A stretch of 64,000 bases of DNA from Fasciolopsis buskii. Its lineage: Eukaryota > Platyhelminthes > Trematoda > Plagiorchiida > Fasciolidae. The notes under the pieces are model-generated. The model ran no database searches and was not told the origin of the DNA. It saw only the letters and a program-made list of their open reading frames with translations. The stretch lies in contig LUCM01002475.1 in assembly GCA_008360955.1 (NCBI GenBank), positions 237,475 to 301,474 on the forward strand, written 5' to 3'. How positions within the stretch are numbered: the stretch's first letter is position 1; each line of letters starts with the position of its first letter. Position numbers and translations under genes: made by a program. Shown here piece after piece: positions 35,235 through 46,560 of the stretch.

Positions 35235-35554
35235 ACGAGAGTCACCAATACCTTCCGGACTTTCGAGCGTATCAGTGTGAAACACCAAATAATAAAACTA
35301 AATCAATGAATACGTCAGTGAATGCACTCAATTCACTCTGTCCTCCTACCCTTGTACGGGGGATGGAGAAGAACAAATCTGAAAAATTTCATAATGCCTA
35401 TTTTATCCGAATGGTGAAATTTCGGCTCATCCGTATGCTTATTCGCTTAGTCCAATCGGTTGGAAGCCCAGAGTCCACTGACATGTTCACTAGACCAGCA
35501 CTTATTGTGTGCTTCATTTGGAAAATCCTTTTCACAGTTGAGGATCTTGACGAT
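35235..35554 (+). CDS. Candidate internal host exon
   Basis: Acceptor 'CTGGTTATCTTCATCAATGG' followed by TTTGCTAG at 35227-35234 opens a stretch of two bases plus 106 codons that ends exactly at GAT/GTGAGT (donor from 35555). The peptide begins 'ESHQYLPDFRAYQ', includes 'SLCPPTLVRGMEKNK' and 'AYFIRMVKFRLIRMLIRL', and ends 'TRPALIVCFIWKILF' then 'TVEDLDD'. The open length and balanced composition make it one of the better coding candidates in the window. The hydrophobic stretch near the end could be a buried helix or a membrane segment. I do not recognise the family, and the exon could belong to a gene whose other exons lie in the unassigned flanks. Confidence 0.35.
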
Positions 35555-36779
35555 GTGAGTGCTCATTTTCCGCTGTCTCATTGGTGAGAAAAAAACTGTT
35601 TGGCAAACCGGATACAAGAACTTTAAGCTAGATGGCATAATTTAAACATTTCTATCCCAACGTAGAGACATGAATAGATCGTATTGCCAGTAGAAACCAA
35701 GCACACGATAGAGCACTGCATATGAAATATATTTCGACTTGATCGAAAACAAATCGATACAGAAATTCCACACCATAGTTTAATCCAAAGTTCGGCAATG
35801 AGCCAAAATTTGGCATCACATTAGTATCAAAAGTGAACAATGAAGTGTAATTGTCAAAAGCCAATAACACAAGGTTCAAGACTAGCACTTTACTCCCTCT
35901 TTCTCTCTTACACACTGTTAAAATCATGATGAAAGCTCAAGTTATGAAACACTATTTCGGTGAATTGGTACAGTAGAACAATCGGATTAAATCCCTTAAG
36001 TGATGCTTAACTTAAGGTGAACGGTAGTTGTCATTAAATTTAATTGAATGGGAAGTGCCTTTCTTTAGTTTGATTGAATCCGGCAATCGATCTACTACTT
36101 CAGAAGGATGGTTTCTAACTACAGAGGTCATCGGCGCATATGTTACATTACATTGTGTTGTACTTTATTGCATTGTCTTCTGCTGTATTGTGTTGTAATG
36201 TGTTGTTTTGTATTACATCGCACACACTTTGTTTTCTAGAGATGTTCTAGTTTCAGTTGAAAAGGAAACACTTGCACCCGTCATTCCATAACTGAATAAT
36301 GCGATTAGTCCTGAAAGGGTTTTGAAGTGGTCGGCTAGGTATCACTCTCGATTTGCCAGGAGAAGTATTAAATAAGGGACATTAATTCCTACGGGTGTTT
36401 TCTTGGGAGATTACAGGACAGAAAGCTGAACATATGAAAGTATGAGAGTGATACTGATTGGCTGATGTCCAAAGAATGAGCGGGATCTGAATGTATCTTG
36501 TGCATAAAGTTGACTCAGTCACACAAATGCTGATCACACAGTTTGGTGGATAAATCGCGCAGCGGAATGAAAAAATATACGAATAATAACTGACTTTTTC
36601 CGACGAAAGGATTTTCGTCTTGTTTGGCTAACCTGCCAAAGTAACAGGAGAACAGTAACTAAGGCTACAAAAGACGCAGTGATTGCCGAAATGGGGGATG
36701 GTACTTTGTTTTATCTTGAGGTTTAGAAGCCTTATTTGAAATGATTGTCATCGAAAGTTACTTAAGCAGAAATAAACGG
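35555..36779. other. Nothing recognised; decayed pentamer repeat 36140-36215
   Basis: Units such as TGTTG, TATTG and CATTG repeat in an irregular array at 36140-36215, an old pentanucleotide microsatellite. There are no other features I can support. Confidence 0.4.
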
Positions 36780-38450
36780 ATGACTATCTCAAAGTTTTAT
36801 CGAAAGTGATACTCAATTGTTCCACAAAATCTACCCTTGTAAAGTGTTCTGTATTGATCGAAAATAAGTCAGATGGGTGATGAGACCGGGAATTGGAGAA
36901 CAAACAATTAAAACATGGCGGTGAGCAGAAGCATTGCAAATGGAAGATAAGCCGCTGAGAAAAACTATGAAAATCTCGTTTCCAGATTCGAGTCGACAGA
37001 GCGCAAAGGCGTCAGAGTAAATAAACTACAGGAAGAACTAGTTGACGGATCACTTATGTATGCGAAAATGAAATATGGAGCAAAAGGAACGGAACTCCTG
37101 AGTTTGCAACCAACGGTTCTGATGTTTTCTCGTCCAGCTGTATGTTCGGGATTCCGTTGGTAATCAGAAACTCAAAGTATTACGGAACCAAGACAAGCAA
37201 ATGTCTTCAGTTGGTGAAACAGAAGAAACTGTGCAGTAGAATCGAATGCAATTGAATGGTTTAAGGGAACAAGTCATATCCTGTTTTTCGATTTGTCCAA
37301 AGACCCACATATAGAATGAAGAAGGAAAAGAACTCAAAATGCACTAGTTAAACTCATGAAATACAAAAAATCAGGAGTATTCATGGAGGAGCAAAAGCTC
37401 TTAAATGTAGCATGCTCTGTCAGTATAGGACTGAAGGAAGTTAAGGTGAAGGAGAGAAACGATCTGTTTAAAACAGTGGAATTAGAATACTCTGGAATAG
37501 AAAAGGACAGTGATGGGTCCATAATGGTCAGTAACAGAAGACGAACTCAGTGGTCTGTTAATGGAACAGGCAGAGGCATTAGTCAGAGCCAAGGCACGAA
37601 GCCATAAAAGAGTTTATAGTGCATTGTCAGGACCTATTCCTACGATTAGTTACATTTTGCAAGGAAGCTTAGGAAAATAACGGTAGTTTGCCCATCATCT
37701 TGTTGCACAAATGTAACAAGAAGAATGAACAGAAGCGCGACTGATATTGTTTTAGTCCGCAGCCCACTTTACAACTCTTTCTTGTTAAGCACACAACAAC
37801 AGGAAACCCTGCCGTAAGTATTTCCTGTTGTTACCACCCAAAAGTTGGTTGGCAAAAGCCTTGTCGGTGCGTTTAACAGCTGCCTTTACTAGACTGGAAG
37901 TATACCTAACCGGTAAGAAAGCGGTTAGATCAAAAGGAATGAGTTGGAGTTCTAAGACATGATTGAAATCACCCAGAAAAAGTTGGAAATTTTTTGTGCG
38001 TTGGAACAAAAAAGGACTGAATGGAGTCGTAAAAAGATGAAATATCGAGCTGTAATCAAAAAGGAGAATATGAATTCGTTCGCCATGACTGTACTAAGAG
38101 GACGAGAAGACCATGGACGACAGTTTAATATGTGTGCATAACCGAATACTTATCACACCAGGAACAGCTAATGTACGTTGCCAGGCCACCTACAGTTTTG
38201 TTCTTGCTAGAAATTTCGTTCTGCCGGTACAGTCTAAAACTAAGGCAAAATTCTTCTGTCCCAGTCACACCGGCATGACGTCAATTCTAAGCCGATTACG
38301 ACAAATTCAACTGAGACTGCATGTTGATACTCAGCAAAATCGGAATGGACATCTTCTGTAGAGGGGTGTAGTTCAAAGCTAAATGCAATGGAACGTGTTT
38401 GTTGTGCGAGTGCTTGAGCTCGTTTAAGATTGAAATGAAGTCGATTGTTT
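36780..38450 (-). mobile_element. CR1/jockey-type LINE, copy 3 (strongly decayed)
   Basis: Minus-strand translation in several frames shows endonuclease pieces: 'RQNEISSKNKTVGGLATYIS' (near 38200), 'LGDFNHVLELQLIPFDLTAF' (near 37970) and an 'FLLL' end near 37790. RT pieces follow: a counterpart of 'GPDSLSSALL' near 37640, 'TFKSFCSSMNTPDF' matching 'VLKHLRAFVNPPDD' of copy 2, 'NSGVPFLLLHISF' matching SGVPQGAVLSPYLF near 37120, and 'YSDAFALC' at the YADD position near 37020. It keeps the SGVP segment that copies 1 and 2 have lost, so it is an independent insertion of the same family. Both catalytic aspartates are not preserved. Confidence 0.7.
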
Positions 38451-39644
38451 AACTAAGCGTATTCGTGAATGAATATGGCAATGAACGGAGATCATAAGAA
38501 ACCCAAGTTACTGCAAAACATTCAGGGGACGGCGGCATAAAAAACGTAGCATAGCCGGTCAAGGGAGATACCTGTGAATTAAATGAGCTGATAAGATTAT
38601 TCGAGACTGCTAATCGGACGCGAACGTAATTTTCATGATAAACTCCAAAATAGCTAAGAAAAAAATGAGCAATTGCTGATAACAGCTCGTGAGCTCTTTC
38701 AAAATACAGCCATTTCCGAAGTGAAATGACCGGGTTAACTTGATATGAACCATAACCATGCACAATCGGTCGACAGATTGCTGTAGCAATCTTTTGAATG
38801 TATTATTTACATGTTAGTTTTTCCAAGACTATTTGACATACATATGTTATCCTGGAGTTAACAAAAGATATTTTGCATGTTTTTTCGTTGCCTAGTATCT
38901 AACGAACGTCATTCCGAATGACTTATGATAGCCCTAATCGGTGAAATATGTCACTTGTGTTGATCAGACCATTGACTAGCTGCACTAGAATTCTGTCGCC
39001 ATTATTTAGTCGTTTCTTGAGGGACTTTTGGCTCTGTTCTGGTCGCCGTTCCTTGCTACAATAGGTCGCAAGTATTACTGTTTAAAAACCCTGTTGGTTC
39101 TCATCCTGGACTGGGAATACAGTCTGTTGTACCTCAAAGACCTTCCCACCCATCTAGAAGGAGCACTCTTAAATGCACCCCAGCGGCCAAGATGTCCAGT
39201 CTGGCATTAACGAGTACCAACATCCACTCTCTGTTTACGAAAATGCCGGATTTGTCCCTCGCATTTCAATCACCGATTCATGTTCACACTTGTGTTGTCT
39301 GCATGCAAGGATCGTCGCTGAACCCGGATAGTGCTGATTAATTCGTATCGATAAACAGCTTCAGACTTCACCGACAGGAAAGATTTTCGAACAAGAAGAA
39401 GATTAGAGATGGTATGGCAACATACATAAATCCCTCCTGGTCTGGCAAGTCTTACTTACTCTTTAAATGAGATTGACTGCTTCGTAACACGGTGTCATCC
39501 CAGGTTTTCCCGCCATGCCAATACGATCATAACAAAGATATACACTGCCCCTTTAACTTACAAGACAGCAGCACACCATTTTTTCGATTCTTTTTTAACA
39601 TCTATTGTTCCTCTTCTTGAGGATATTCTGCATATTATTATTGA

Positions 39645-39905
39645 GTGATTTCAATCATGCATCAATCCTACCACTGTGATTTGACGGACCTCTACGTTTC
39701 TTCCACCACAGCCAACTATATTTTAGATAAAGTTATTACCAACCACCCTGCTTTCTTTTCCCTTAAACTACGTGCCCAAATTTCAAGTAGTGATCATTGT
39801 CTGCTTCTGTTATGGTCCAAGATATACTCTTGGTCAACTTTCCATTCGTTCAAGCGGACAAATCCAGTCCAAATTTGCCACCGTAATTTTTTAAAACAGC
39901 CTTAA
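39645..39905 (+). pseudogene. LINE endonuclease C-terminal part (copy 2)
   Basis: An 86-codon segment with 'LDKVITNHPAFFSLKLRAQ' and 'SSSDHCLLLLWSKIY' aligns with 'LDRVITNHPELFPLKLRAS' and 'SSTDHFLLLLRPKIY' of copy 1. The SDH box of the endonuclease is kept, but the upstream frame is broken. Confidence 0.8.
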
Positions 39906-40594
39906 TGTTCTCCAAAAACGCTTTCTCACTCTACTTTCTTTTTTGAACTCTGATCAATGACAATGTCAGACTTTTCACAGAGACGGCCAACGCAAACTTT
40001 CATATCTGCTATGCCTAAGAAACACTGTTCACTTCAAATGGTCGTATCTCATCCCAGATGCTGAAATCTCTAAGGCGACTTAAGGAGCACTTCTACAAGG
40101 CCCGTAATAGCTCAAGTTTGCGGTATATTTCCACCCTAATAATAGATGGAATCAAACGTATCGACACTACATTCACTAGCCAACTCTTGAGAAGTAACAA
40201 CAATTGATTTAAGTGGCAAGTCTTTCGACTGTTGTGTAAGAAGACCAATAGACATAGGGAATGTTCTGCGGCTGTCGACATCGTTAATCGAGCTTTATCT
40301 ACCCTGACCACATTTGGAAAGGGTTATGGTATGACAGTTGCAAGTTTTGCTGGACCTTATCCACACCACTAAAATTACCACAAGGATTGGTCCTGACAGT
40401 CTGTCGTCAGCTCTTTTAATGCATGGAGCTGTGGCCCTGACGGATGCATGAACTTTGATTAACATTTTTAAACTCGTCTTCTATCGCTGACTGCTGGAGA
40501 TCCGTCACTATTATTCCCATCCCAAAATCTAACAATTCCACTGCTTTAGCAAAAAGCGTTTCCTCCATTGGCATAACATCATCTTGCCCTAAAG

Positions 40595-41316
40595 TTGCAG
40601 TGTGCTGTGCTTAAACACTTGCGTGCATTTGTGAATCCTCCCGACGACCCTTTTCAGTTCGCTTGGCAACCTAACAGGTCCACTTTGGACGCTGACGTCT
40701 CCCTCATTCATCACATTTGTAGGTCACTAAACGCTTCGATGAAACCTGTGCGCTGCGCCTTTCGGGACTATTCGTTGGTATTTGATTCTGTCCCACGGTC
40801 TCTTCTACTTCGCACACTTGAATCATTTAATTGTCCCAAGCCTTTATTAGCATAGCTGTCTGATTACTTTACTAAACGAACCCAATGCGTACGAACTGTT
40901 GGTTAAAAACTCAGACGTGCTTCTGGGTGCTGTTCTTTCACCGTACCTCTTCTCTACTTACATCAGTGACTTATTAAACAGCTCCCCCTATCATATGCTT
41001 AAGTACGCTGATGATGCTACCTTCTGTCAGGCTGCTTCAAGCAAAGATGACCACTATTTTTTTTCCAACAACTTATCCTCTCTCTACGATTTTAGTGCAC
41101 AAGCTGATTTAAATCCAAACACGTTTAACTGTTTCGAATATCTCTTTTTTCCCTCTCGGTCAGCCTACCCATTCGAACTGTCTTTCATCAACTCAAAAAC
41201 TCTTAACACGGTTGATTCTGTGAAATATCTAGGAGTTACTGCTGATAAGCACCTGAAGTGGACTACTCACATTCCTACCTGTGTAAAAGCTCTCCGATGG
41301 TTGTCATTTCGAATCA
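40595..41316 (+). pseudogene. LINE reverse transcriptase (copy 2)
   Basis: The first segment (40595-40855) reads 'VLKHLRAFVNPPDD', 'FQFAWQPNRSTLDADVS', 'CAFRDYSLVFDSVPRSLL' and stops at a TAG ('PLLA' then stop). The second (from 40899) has 'GAVLSPYLFSTYISDL', 'KYADDATF' (YADD at 41004-41015) and 'VKYLGVTADKHLKW' before the N gap. The internal TAG and the loss of SGVPQ are both shared with copy 1, so the two copies descend from one already-dead source or are the same locus. Confidence 0.85.
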
Positions 41317-41401
41317 NNNNNNNNNNNNNNNNNNNNNNNNNNNNNNNNNNNNNNNNNNNNNNNNNNNNNNNNNNNNNNNNNNNNNNNNNNNNNNNNNNNN
41401 N
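41317..41401. other. Assembly gap of 85 N
   Basis: This is unresolved sequence inside LINE copy 2. The homologous stretch of copy 1 (roughly 260-375, minus strand) spans about 115 bases between the same flanks, so the gap is mis-sized or adjacent repeat length differs. The (AT)n at 41402-41425 at its right edge is the likely cause of the break. Confidence 0.95.
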
Positions 41402-41425
41402 ATATATATATATATATATATATAT
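41402..41425. repeat. (AT)n at the gap edge
   Basis: Twelve AT units directly follow the N run. They are homologous in place to 244-259 of copy 1. Confidence 0.9.
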
Positions 41426-41640
41426 CCAGGTTTACTTAAAAAAGACTTTAAAATTCTTCTTCGGGGACTATCAATTATTAACTGTGTCCTTCGTACGACT
41501 AACTGAATTGTTCCTTAATCTATGTGATCAACATTTGCCAGTATGTGAGAAATTTGGTAACAAAATTCTTTCAGATCCCACGACCTTTCAAAGTGTCGCT
41601 CTCATATTTTGAAAAGATCCGCTTTTCGTTCCATACTTTC

Positions 41641-42599
41641 TAGAATCGATGTCTGTAGGAACTCCACTGTCCCATATTTAGCACGAATTTCGACAACCTG
41701 TGGCCAGGTTTCAGCCGAATTCCTGAGCAACTTGTCATTAATGTATTACGATTATTCCTGGATGATTTCTTATATTTTTTTTCACGAGGCCCTGCACGCA
41801 CTGAACGGCGCCAAGAGTACAGCCCCTTTGAAGCGCTGACTACCTGTGAATCAGCCTACAGACAATCGCACACGGTTACCACTCTTCTTTCCATGTGATC
41901 TGCGCAAACTGCGATCAGCTTCAGGCACATTTGGATGGGCTCACCTGATTGGATCGATTTCACCCCACTGTGGCACAGTTGACGCTTGCACGACTTTCCG
42001 TTGGCATTGAGATAACTAGTGCTGCGTAGGTGCGATCGATGAAATGCACTTCGCTGCATGCTCAGCTGTACACTTTTGAATGAAACCATGTGCACCGTTT
42101 CAAGATGAAGTCAAACAACTCACGTTGAAATGAGTTTGGGACATCATAAGTTTGGTTTCTGAGCCAACCACCATGGAGAATCTGTTTCATGTGTGGTGTG
42201 CCTCATCAGCCAACTGATCACAGCGATTATCATCTAATGATGATCACCAAGGCAAAATATCAAGACACACGTCAATCATCATGCGCGCTGATGGACGGAT
42301 GGCAATGTCATCCAGCCTTCTGTAGCTTGACAGTTAGCATGAGACAACTGAGCCACAAAAATACCTAACGAGCCTGAATGACGGCTTGTTATTTTCGATG
42401 AATTTCGACTGACGAATGTCTTTCGATTATTTGGTATTGATCGCAGCACTCAAGTCGTAAGCGTAAAATGGTGACGGAATCGTATAAGTTAATTGGATTT
42501 GGAGACTTAATTTGACATCTGCCGTACTATTCCCGTACTTGGTGCTCGTGAGTTTAATTGGCTCCACTTCAATTATATAATTGTCCGCGTTATTTCAGA
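41641..42599. other. Nothing recognised
   Basis: A 76-codon plus ORF (41609-41839) and a 79-codon minus ORF (41856-42095) overlap the end of the LINE or lie beyond it and show no domain. A hammerhead-like CTGATGAG...GAAAC on the minus strand near 42200 was checked and lacks a stem II. Confidence 0.4.
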
Positions 42600-42885
42600 A
42601 CAATGACAAATATTTTTCTGATTTATGTCAGAAATATACGGAGTTTGATAAGGACTTATTTCTGATTCATAATACATTTCAAGTTACATTTGCTCGCAGA
42701 CTGTACAGCACATCATACGTAATCAACGCACCTTACACTACATGCGTAAAAATGTGCCCATATGGGGCGGACTATGGTTCGAGCCTATGCAAACGAGATC
42801 TCAGAAAGTCAGTTGGGTGATATTTCCGAACATTTTTAACATAGTTTTGAAATACTGTGGGTAATGGCATAGTCGGTCAACGTCT
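42600..42885 (+). repeat. Dispersed repeat family E, copy 2
   Basis: Partner of 4240-4497 in the same orientation. It contains a 79-codon ORF (42581-42820) with four cysteines ('TTCVKMCPYGADYGSSLC'). The corresponding frame in the other copy is not conserved, so the ORF is probably fortuitous. Confidence 0.5.
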
Positions 42886-45297
42886 ACGTTAAAATGAGTG
42901 AATAAGCCCGTTGCGCATGAACTACGTGGCGTCGGTGCTTTCTGTTTTGAAAAGCAGAATAAAGAAGGAGTCGTCTGTTCTATTTCAACTCGTAGATCTT
43001 CAACTGATTCGGCCTGTGGGTCCCAATCGTCCGTTCCCCTCTAACTCTGACGATAAAATCACAGTTAAGCGTACACAAATCATTCGTTTATTAGTCACAG
43101 TCAGATCGTTTATATTGCTCCTTTATGATCAACAATCACTGATTAATTATTTCTTTGGTTGACTTGGCCCATCGTTATTACTTGACTTTCTTATTTGGCC
43201 CTATCGGTCAGACTTGGTCGGAGTAATGAATATTCCAAGTCCGCGATCATTATCCTTACATCTCCCAGATGTGCGAACCCTGAGAACGAGCACAGGGTAA
43301 AACATCCAATCAATTCTGTTATGGAATATCATGTTTGACAATGGTGCAGCCTATTCTTTAAATCACGAGGAAAAAGTCCATTTTAGTGTTTCCGGTGCAT
43401 CTGAGTGTTCATTTTTCTCTATTATGAGTCAGACGTCAAACATACATTTATGCAAATGAGCTACCCAAACGACTGCGCAGTAGTTCGAATGCCATGGGAT
43501 GTTCATTGTATTTTATTCATCACAAATACAATAGGATGCAACTCACTGAAGCTATAAGTGTTTAGGATAATGGCTACAAAATCAGACGAGAAAATTAAAG
43601 GAACAACAAACCCGAAAAATCGATGCATTCCGTCGGTACAACAACCACGAGCTCGGCAAAGTTGTTTCTCTAGGTATCCATGGGGACAAAATTCTTCATG
43701 ATGAAAGAACACTTTGTACAAAAACGAAATGAAGTAGAACTTCTCCAACTCCTATGTTATAAAGCAGGTCATCCATAATTAATAATAATAATGAGGAGCG
43801 AATTTGTTACTATTCAGAAAATGCGCCTAGTTAGTCGGAATGAGACAATGAACACGTGTTCGATTTTTCGATTTGCCTGAAAAGCTTCAGCGGAATAATA
43901 AACTTTCGTTAACTTCGTTCTACGGCTCCTATTCTTTCAGAGGTCTTGGAGTTTTGCCATTATGCCTCACTCTTATCATGAATGCCCAATCATCCCTGAA
44001 TTAAAATTTGCTTTGGTAAACCCCGAACTAACGTCTCCGGAGTTATCTAGGATCTTCTTCTTTCCCCTTATCCACTTCATGTATACGTAAGCATCTTATC
44101 GGCCTCAGTTAGTGATTACCAGAATGATTTTCAAACAATGCCGTTTAGCACTCGGATTCTCCTGATTATCGATACTAACTGAGCTCTTCTGACGAGCTTT
44201 GAACGGCCCCTCCCTGCTGACCAGATGTTTAGCCCAAGCTAATGTGTTGGTTGCACAACCAGTTTTCTCAACGGCCCAGAGGTGAACCCACTTGAGAACA
44301 CGGGACTTTATGAAAAAATCTTGCGAAGGAAAAACTTCTAACTCTTAAAGTTTGTAAAATATCAGCAAAATCTTAGGACCAGATATCGGAACCATTAGTC
44401 GACTGAATGACGGGCAACATCTCACGAGTAGTCGCGGTTCTTATGCTGCTGACGGCGGAAATAAAATTTACTAGGTTGTATGCTACTTCACTTTCCCACA
44501 CTAAACTACACTTCGTATTTATCTTCATTGAGATTCTCGCGATTCACAGAAGACTCGATTTAGTCCTAGTTAACAAAGAAATCATGTTCTTTGGGAGATG
44601 GGGCCATTTTTCGGCTGTGTGTAGATTTGGCAAGATTAGTATACAGGATGCTTTATCCTGCTAATTCGGAAGCCATGTAAAGTAAGACACAATTTGCACA
44701 CGTGTGTGTTCAGTACTGGATCTTGAATGGGGGAAAGGACAAAAATGTGAACATGTACTTAATCTCCTGAGTCAGCCAAGAATTCCACCCAAGAAAGCCC
44801 TTCACATAGTCTTGCGTGTGGCCAAGCTTTCGAATAGTTCAACGGGTATTTGAGGTTTACCGAGTAGCCTGATTGAACTGAACAGAGCACAACTAAGTTT
44901 ATAAGTTCATAAAATAAAGAATCAATAAAAAGGATCAGGTGAGATGGAGCAAGAAGAGGCGAATCGAATCTGCTAAATGCTTGAGTAAATCTTGTCACAT
45001 GAAACGAAATACATGCTATCCTTTCGAGAAGACGGGTCATATTCAAAAGAGGGTCAGGTAACTTATCTAATGAGAATGTAGTTGAAGATCACTTCTTTTC
45101 GAATCCCTGTGCCTTCACTCAGCAGTACGTGCATCATACCGTTGTTTTTGACAAGGGTGCATCTCATATGTTCATAGGTGACACTAGGGATAGAGAATCA
45201 TTCAGGCCGTTAAGAGTTCGAGAAAGGCTTTTTCTTGAGGTTTGCATGAAAAGCATACGGCAAATGCGATAAAAAGAGTGACTGGTCATTAGCTCAC
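42886..45297. other. Nothing firmly recognised
   Basis: ORFs of 81-95 codons (plus 42911-43162, minus 43503-43748, plus 44407-44664, minus 44759-45046) show no domains or splice framing. A short AAT run at 43785-43797 is the only simple repeat. Confidence 0.4.
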
Positions 45298-45390
45298 CTT
45301 TGTGAAAATGTGAGTAAAGTTCAGAATGATAACAGGAAAATCGTAAGAGTAAAGTTTCTGTTTTCAAGAAAGAGTTTCTCTGTTTGGGGA
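45298..45390 (-). CDS. Candidate small host exon (phase 1-1)
   Basis: On the minus strand an acceptor 'CATTGATTTCAG' ends at 45391 and a donor AAAG/GTGAGC begins at 45297. The 93-base interval is open in the frame 'VPKQRNSFLKTETLLL' and 'CYHSELYSHFHK'. Both borders fall in phase 1, so the exon preserves frame. The peptide is not recognised. Short exons with good borders arise by chance in a window of this size, so confidence is low. Confidence 0.2.
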
Positions 45391-45739
45391 CTGAAATCAA
45401 TGTGATGTTTAACGCTGCGATTGAATTTTGCCGGTGGTTAATCTCCACAGACGGAACTGAAAAATGTGAGGAATGAAGCTTCTGCTAAGGAGTCCGGTGC
45501 AAGCAAACAATGCGCGCAACCAAATCAAAGCGTTTCCCTGAAAGTTATTTGAGATTCTGTAAGTTGCGCCGATCCGTACGCAATTTCTATATGGCACACG
45601 CTAACAGTAGTTCCCCGTCTCAGCCCAGGTCTTGTGAACGTTTCACACGATTTTCCCCTATAAATTTAGGAAAACACGTGGGTCACTGCGGTCGTCCATC
45701 TCTATTCTTCTCCTATGTTTATACACGACTGGACGCTTC

Positions 45740-45939
45740 GAGGTGATCTACCGAAGTGCAGAACCGATTACCTCGAGAACCGTGGAAGTGACCAACTTAC
45801 AAGATGGAACAATCAACAGTCCACTGAAGAAGGTGATCTTATGCTTATGAGAAACTTGAGTGATGAATCATTTCAGACAGGAAGGTTCAAGGCCATAGTC
45901 CAGTGGAACCGCTCTAGTCACCTTGTCCTGATACGTTAA
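45740..45939 (+). pseudogene. Possible Bel/Pao integrase C-terminal scrap
   Basis: Plus-strand translation 'CRTDYLENRGSDQLTRWNN' then 'STEEGDLMLMRNLSDES' and 'TGRFKAIVQ' follows the pattern at the end of Bel/Pao integrases (YL..L..R.RW....., GDLVL, W..GR). No upstream integrase core or protease/RT was found, so this is an orphan fragment and the assignment rests on pattern alone. Confidence 0.35.
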
Positions 45940-46399
45940 GAGTTCTGAATTCACTTGGGGAAGCAAGCCAGAATGATGAGGAATTATTGAAGAGGTTAGT
46001 TTGGGACTAGTCTACGTTGGATACAGTCTCTTTATCGTCTTCAACCACAACCAGCTATTCAGAATCATTGATTGCCATCAAATTGCCTAGCTCAGCGAAC
46101 AAACCAATGCCATCCTGTTGAACTTGAGATACGAGAAAGAACATCATTCTCTAACCTGCTATCATACATATACATATATACCCCGTGACAAACTTTAACC
46201 TGAATCCCAGTTGTCGGGGCTCCTTGTGGTGTTCATATCAGAATCCGCGTCGGAACGTTTCTAATGTGTGCTGGTCCGTGAATGATTACAAGTGATTATA
46301 CGCATTGGGCGCTGTCTGTGGATGATTCTTCCATCGGATGAATTATTTTGTATAACATGGCATGTTTGGGAAAATCTTTGAAAACACTCCGACGGAGTT

Positions 46400-46560
46400 G
46401 GAACCCACTTGAATAGTACCTCACAATCATTTACTAAACGAGACTTAAGTTATGCTTTTCCTCATGTATGGAAGTCAGCTAATGTTATTCATAAAAATGA
46501 AGATCAGAAAACTGCAATCCAAGTAGAGGAAGTCCTCATTTGTAATGGGAAACGTTATTT
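46400..46560 (+). pseudogene. Possible LINE RT N-terminal scrap
   Basis: The translation 'FPHVWKSANVIHKNEDQ' resembles the motif FP..WK.A.V.PIHK.GD found at the start of jockey/CR1-group RTs, preceded by a serine-rich stretch as expected ('NSTSQSFTKRDLS'). It is short, lacks the two residues before IHK, and has no neighbouring motif. Confidence 0.4.

Larger units (their letters stand above)
38990..41640 (+). mobile_element. CR1/jockey-type LINE, copy 2 with sequence gap
   Basis: This plus-strand copy begins with the leader homologous to 2550-2830 and includes the shared 'GCCAAGATGTC.AGTCTGGCA' block near 39190. It then carries the endonuclease (about 39200-39905) and RT (about 40330-41300). 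An 85-base N run (41317-41401) interrupts the 3' part. It diverges from copy 1 over the first 1.6 kb but becomes virtually identical from 40664 onward. It lies head to head with copy 3, about 540 bases apart. Confidence 0.85.

Noticed and set aside
42140..42245. Hammerhead ribozyme on the minus strand (CTGATGAG ... GAAAC)
   Set aside because: The segment between the two core motifs cannot form stem II, and flanking stems I and III are absent. Other CTGATGA sites (for example 12870, 15280, 30325) lack the GAAA partner or the stem.
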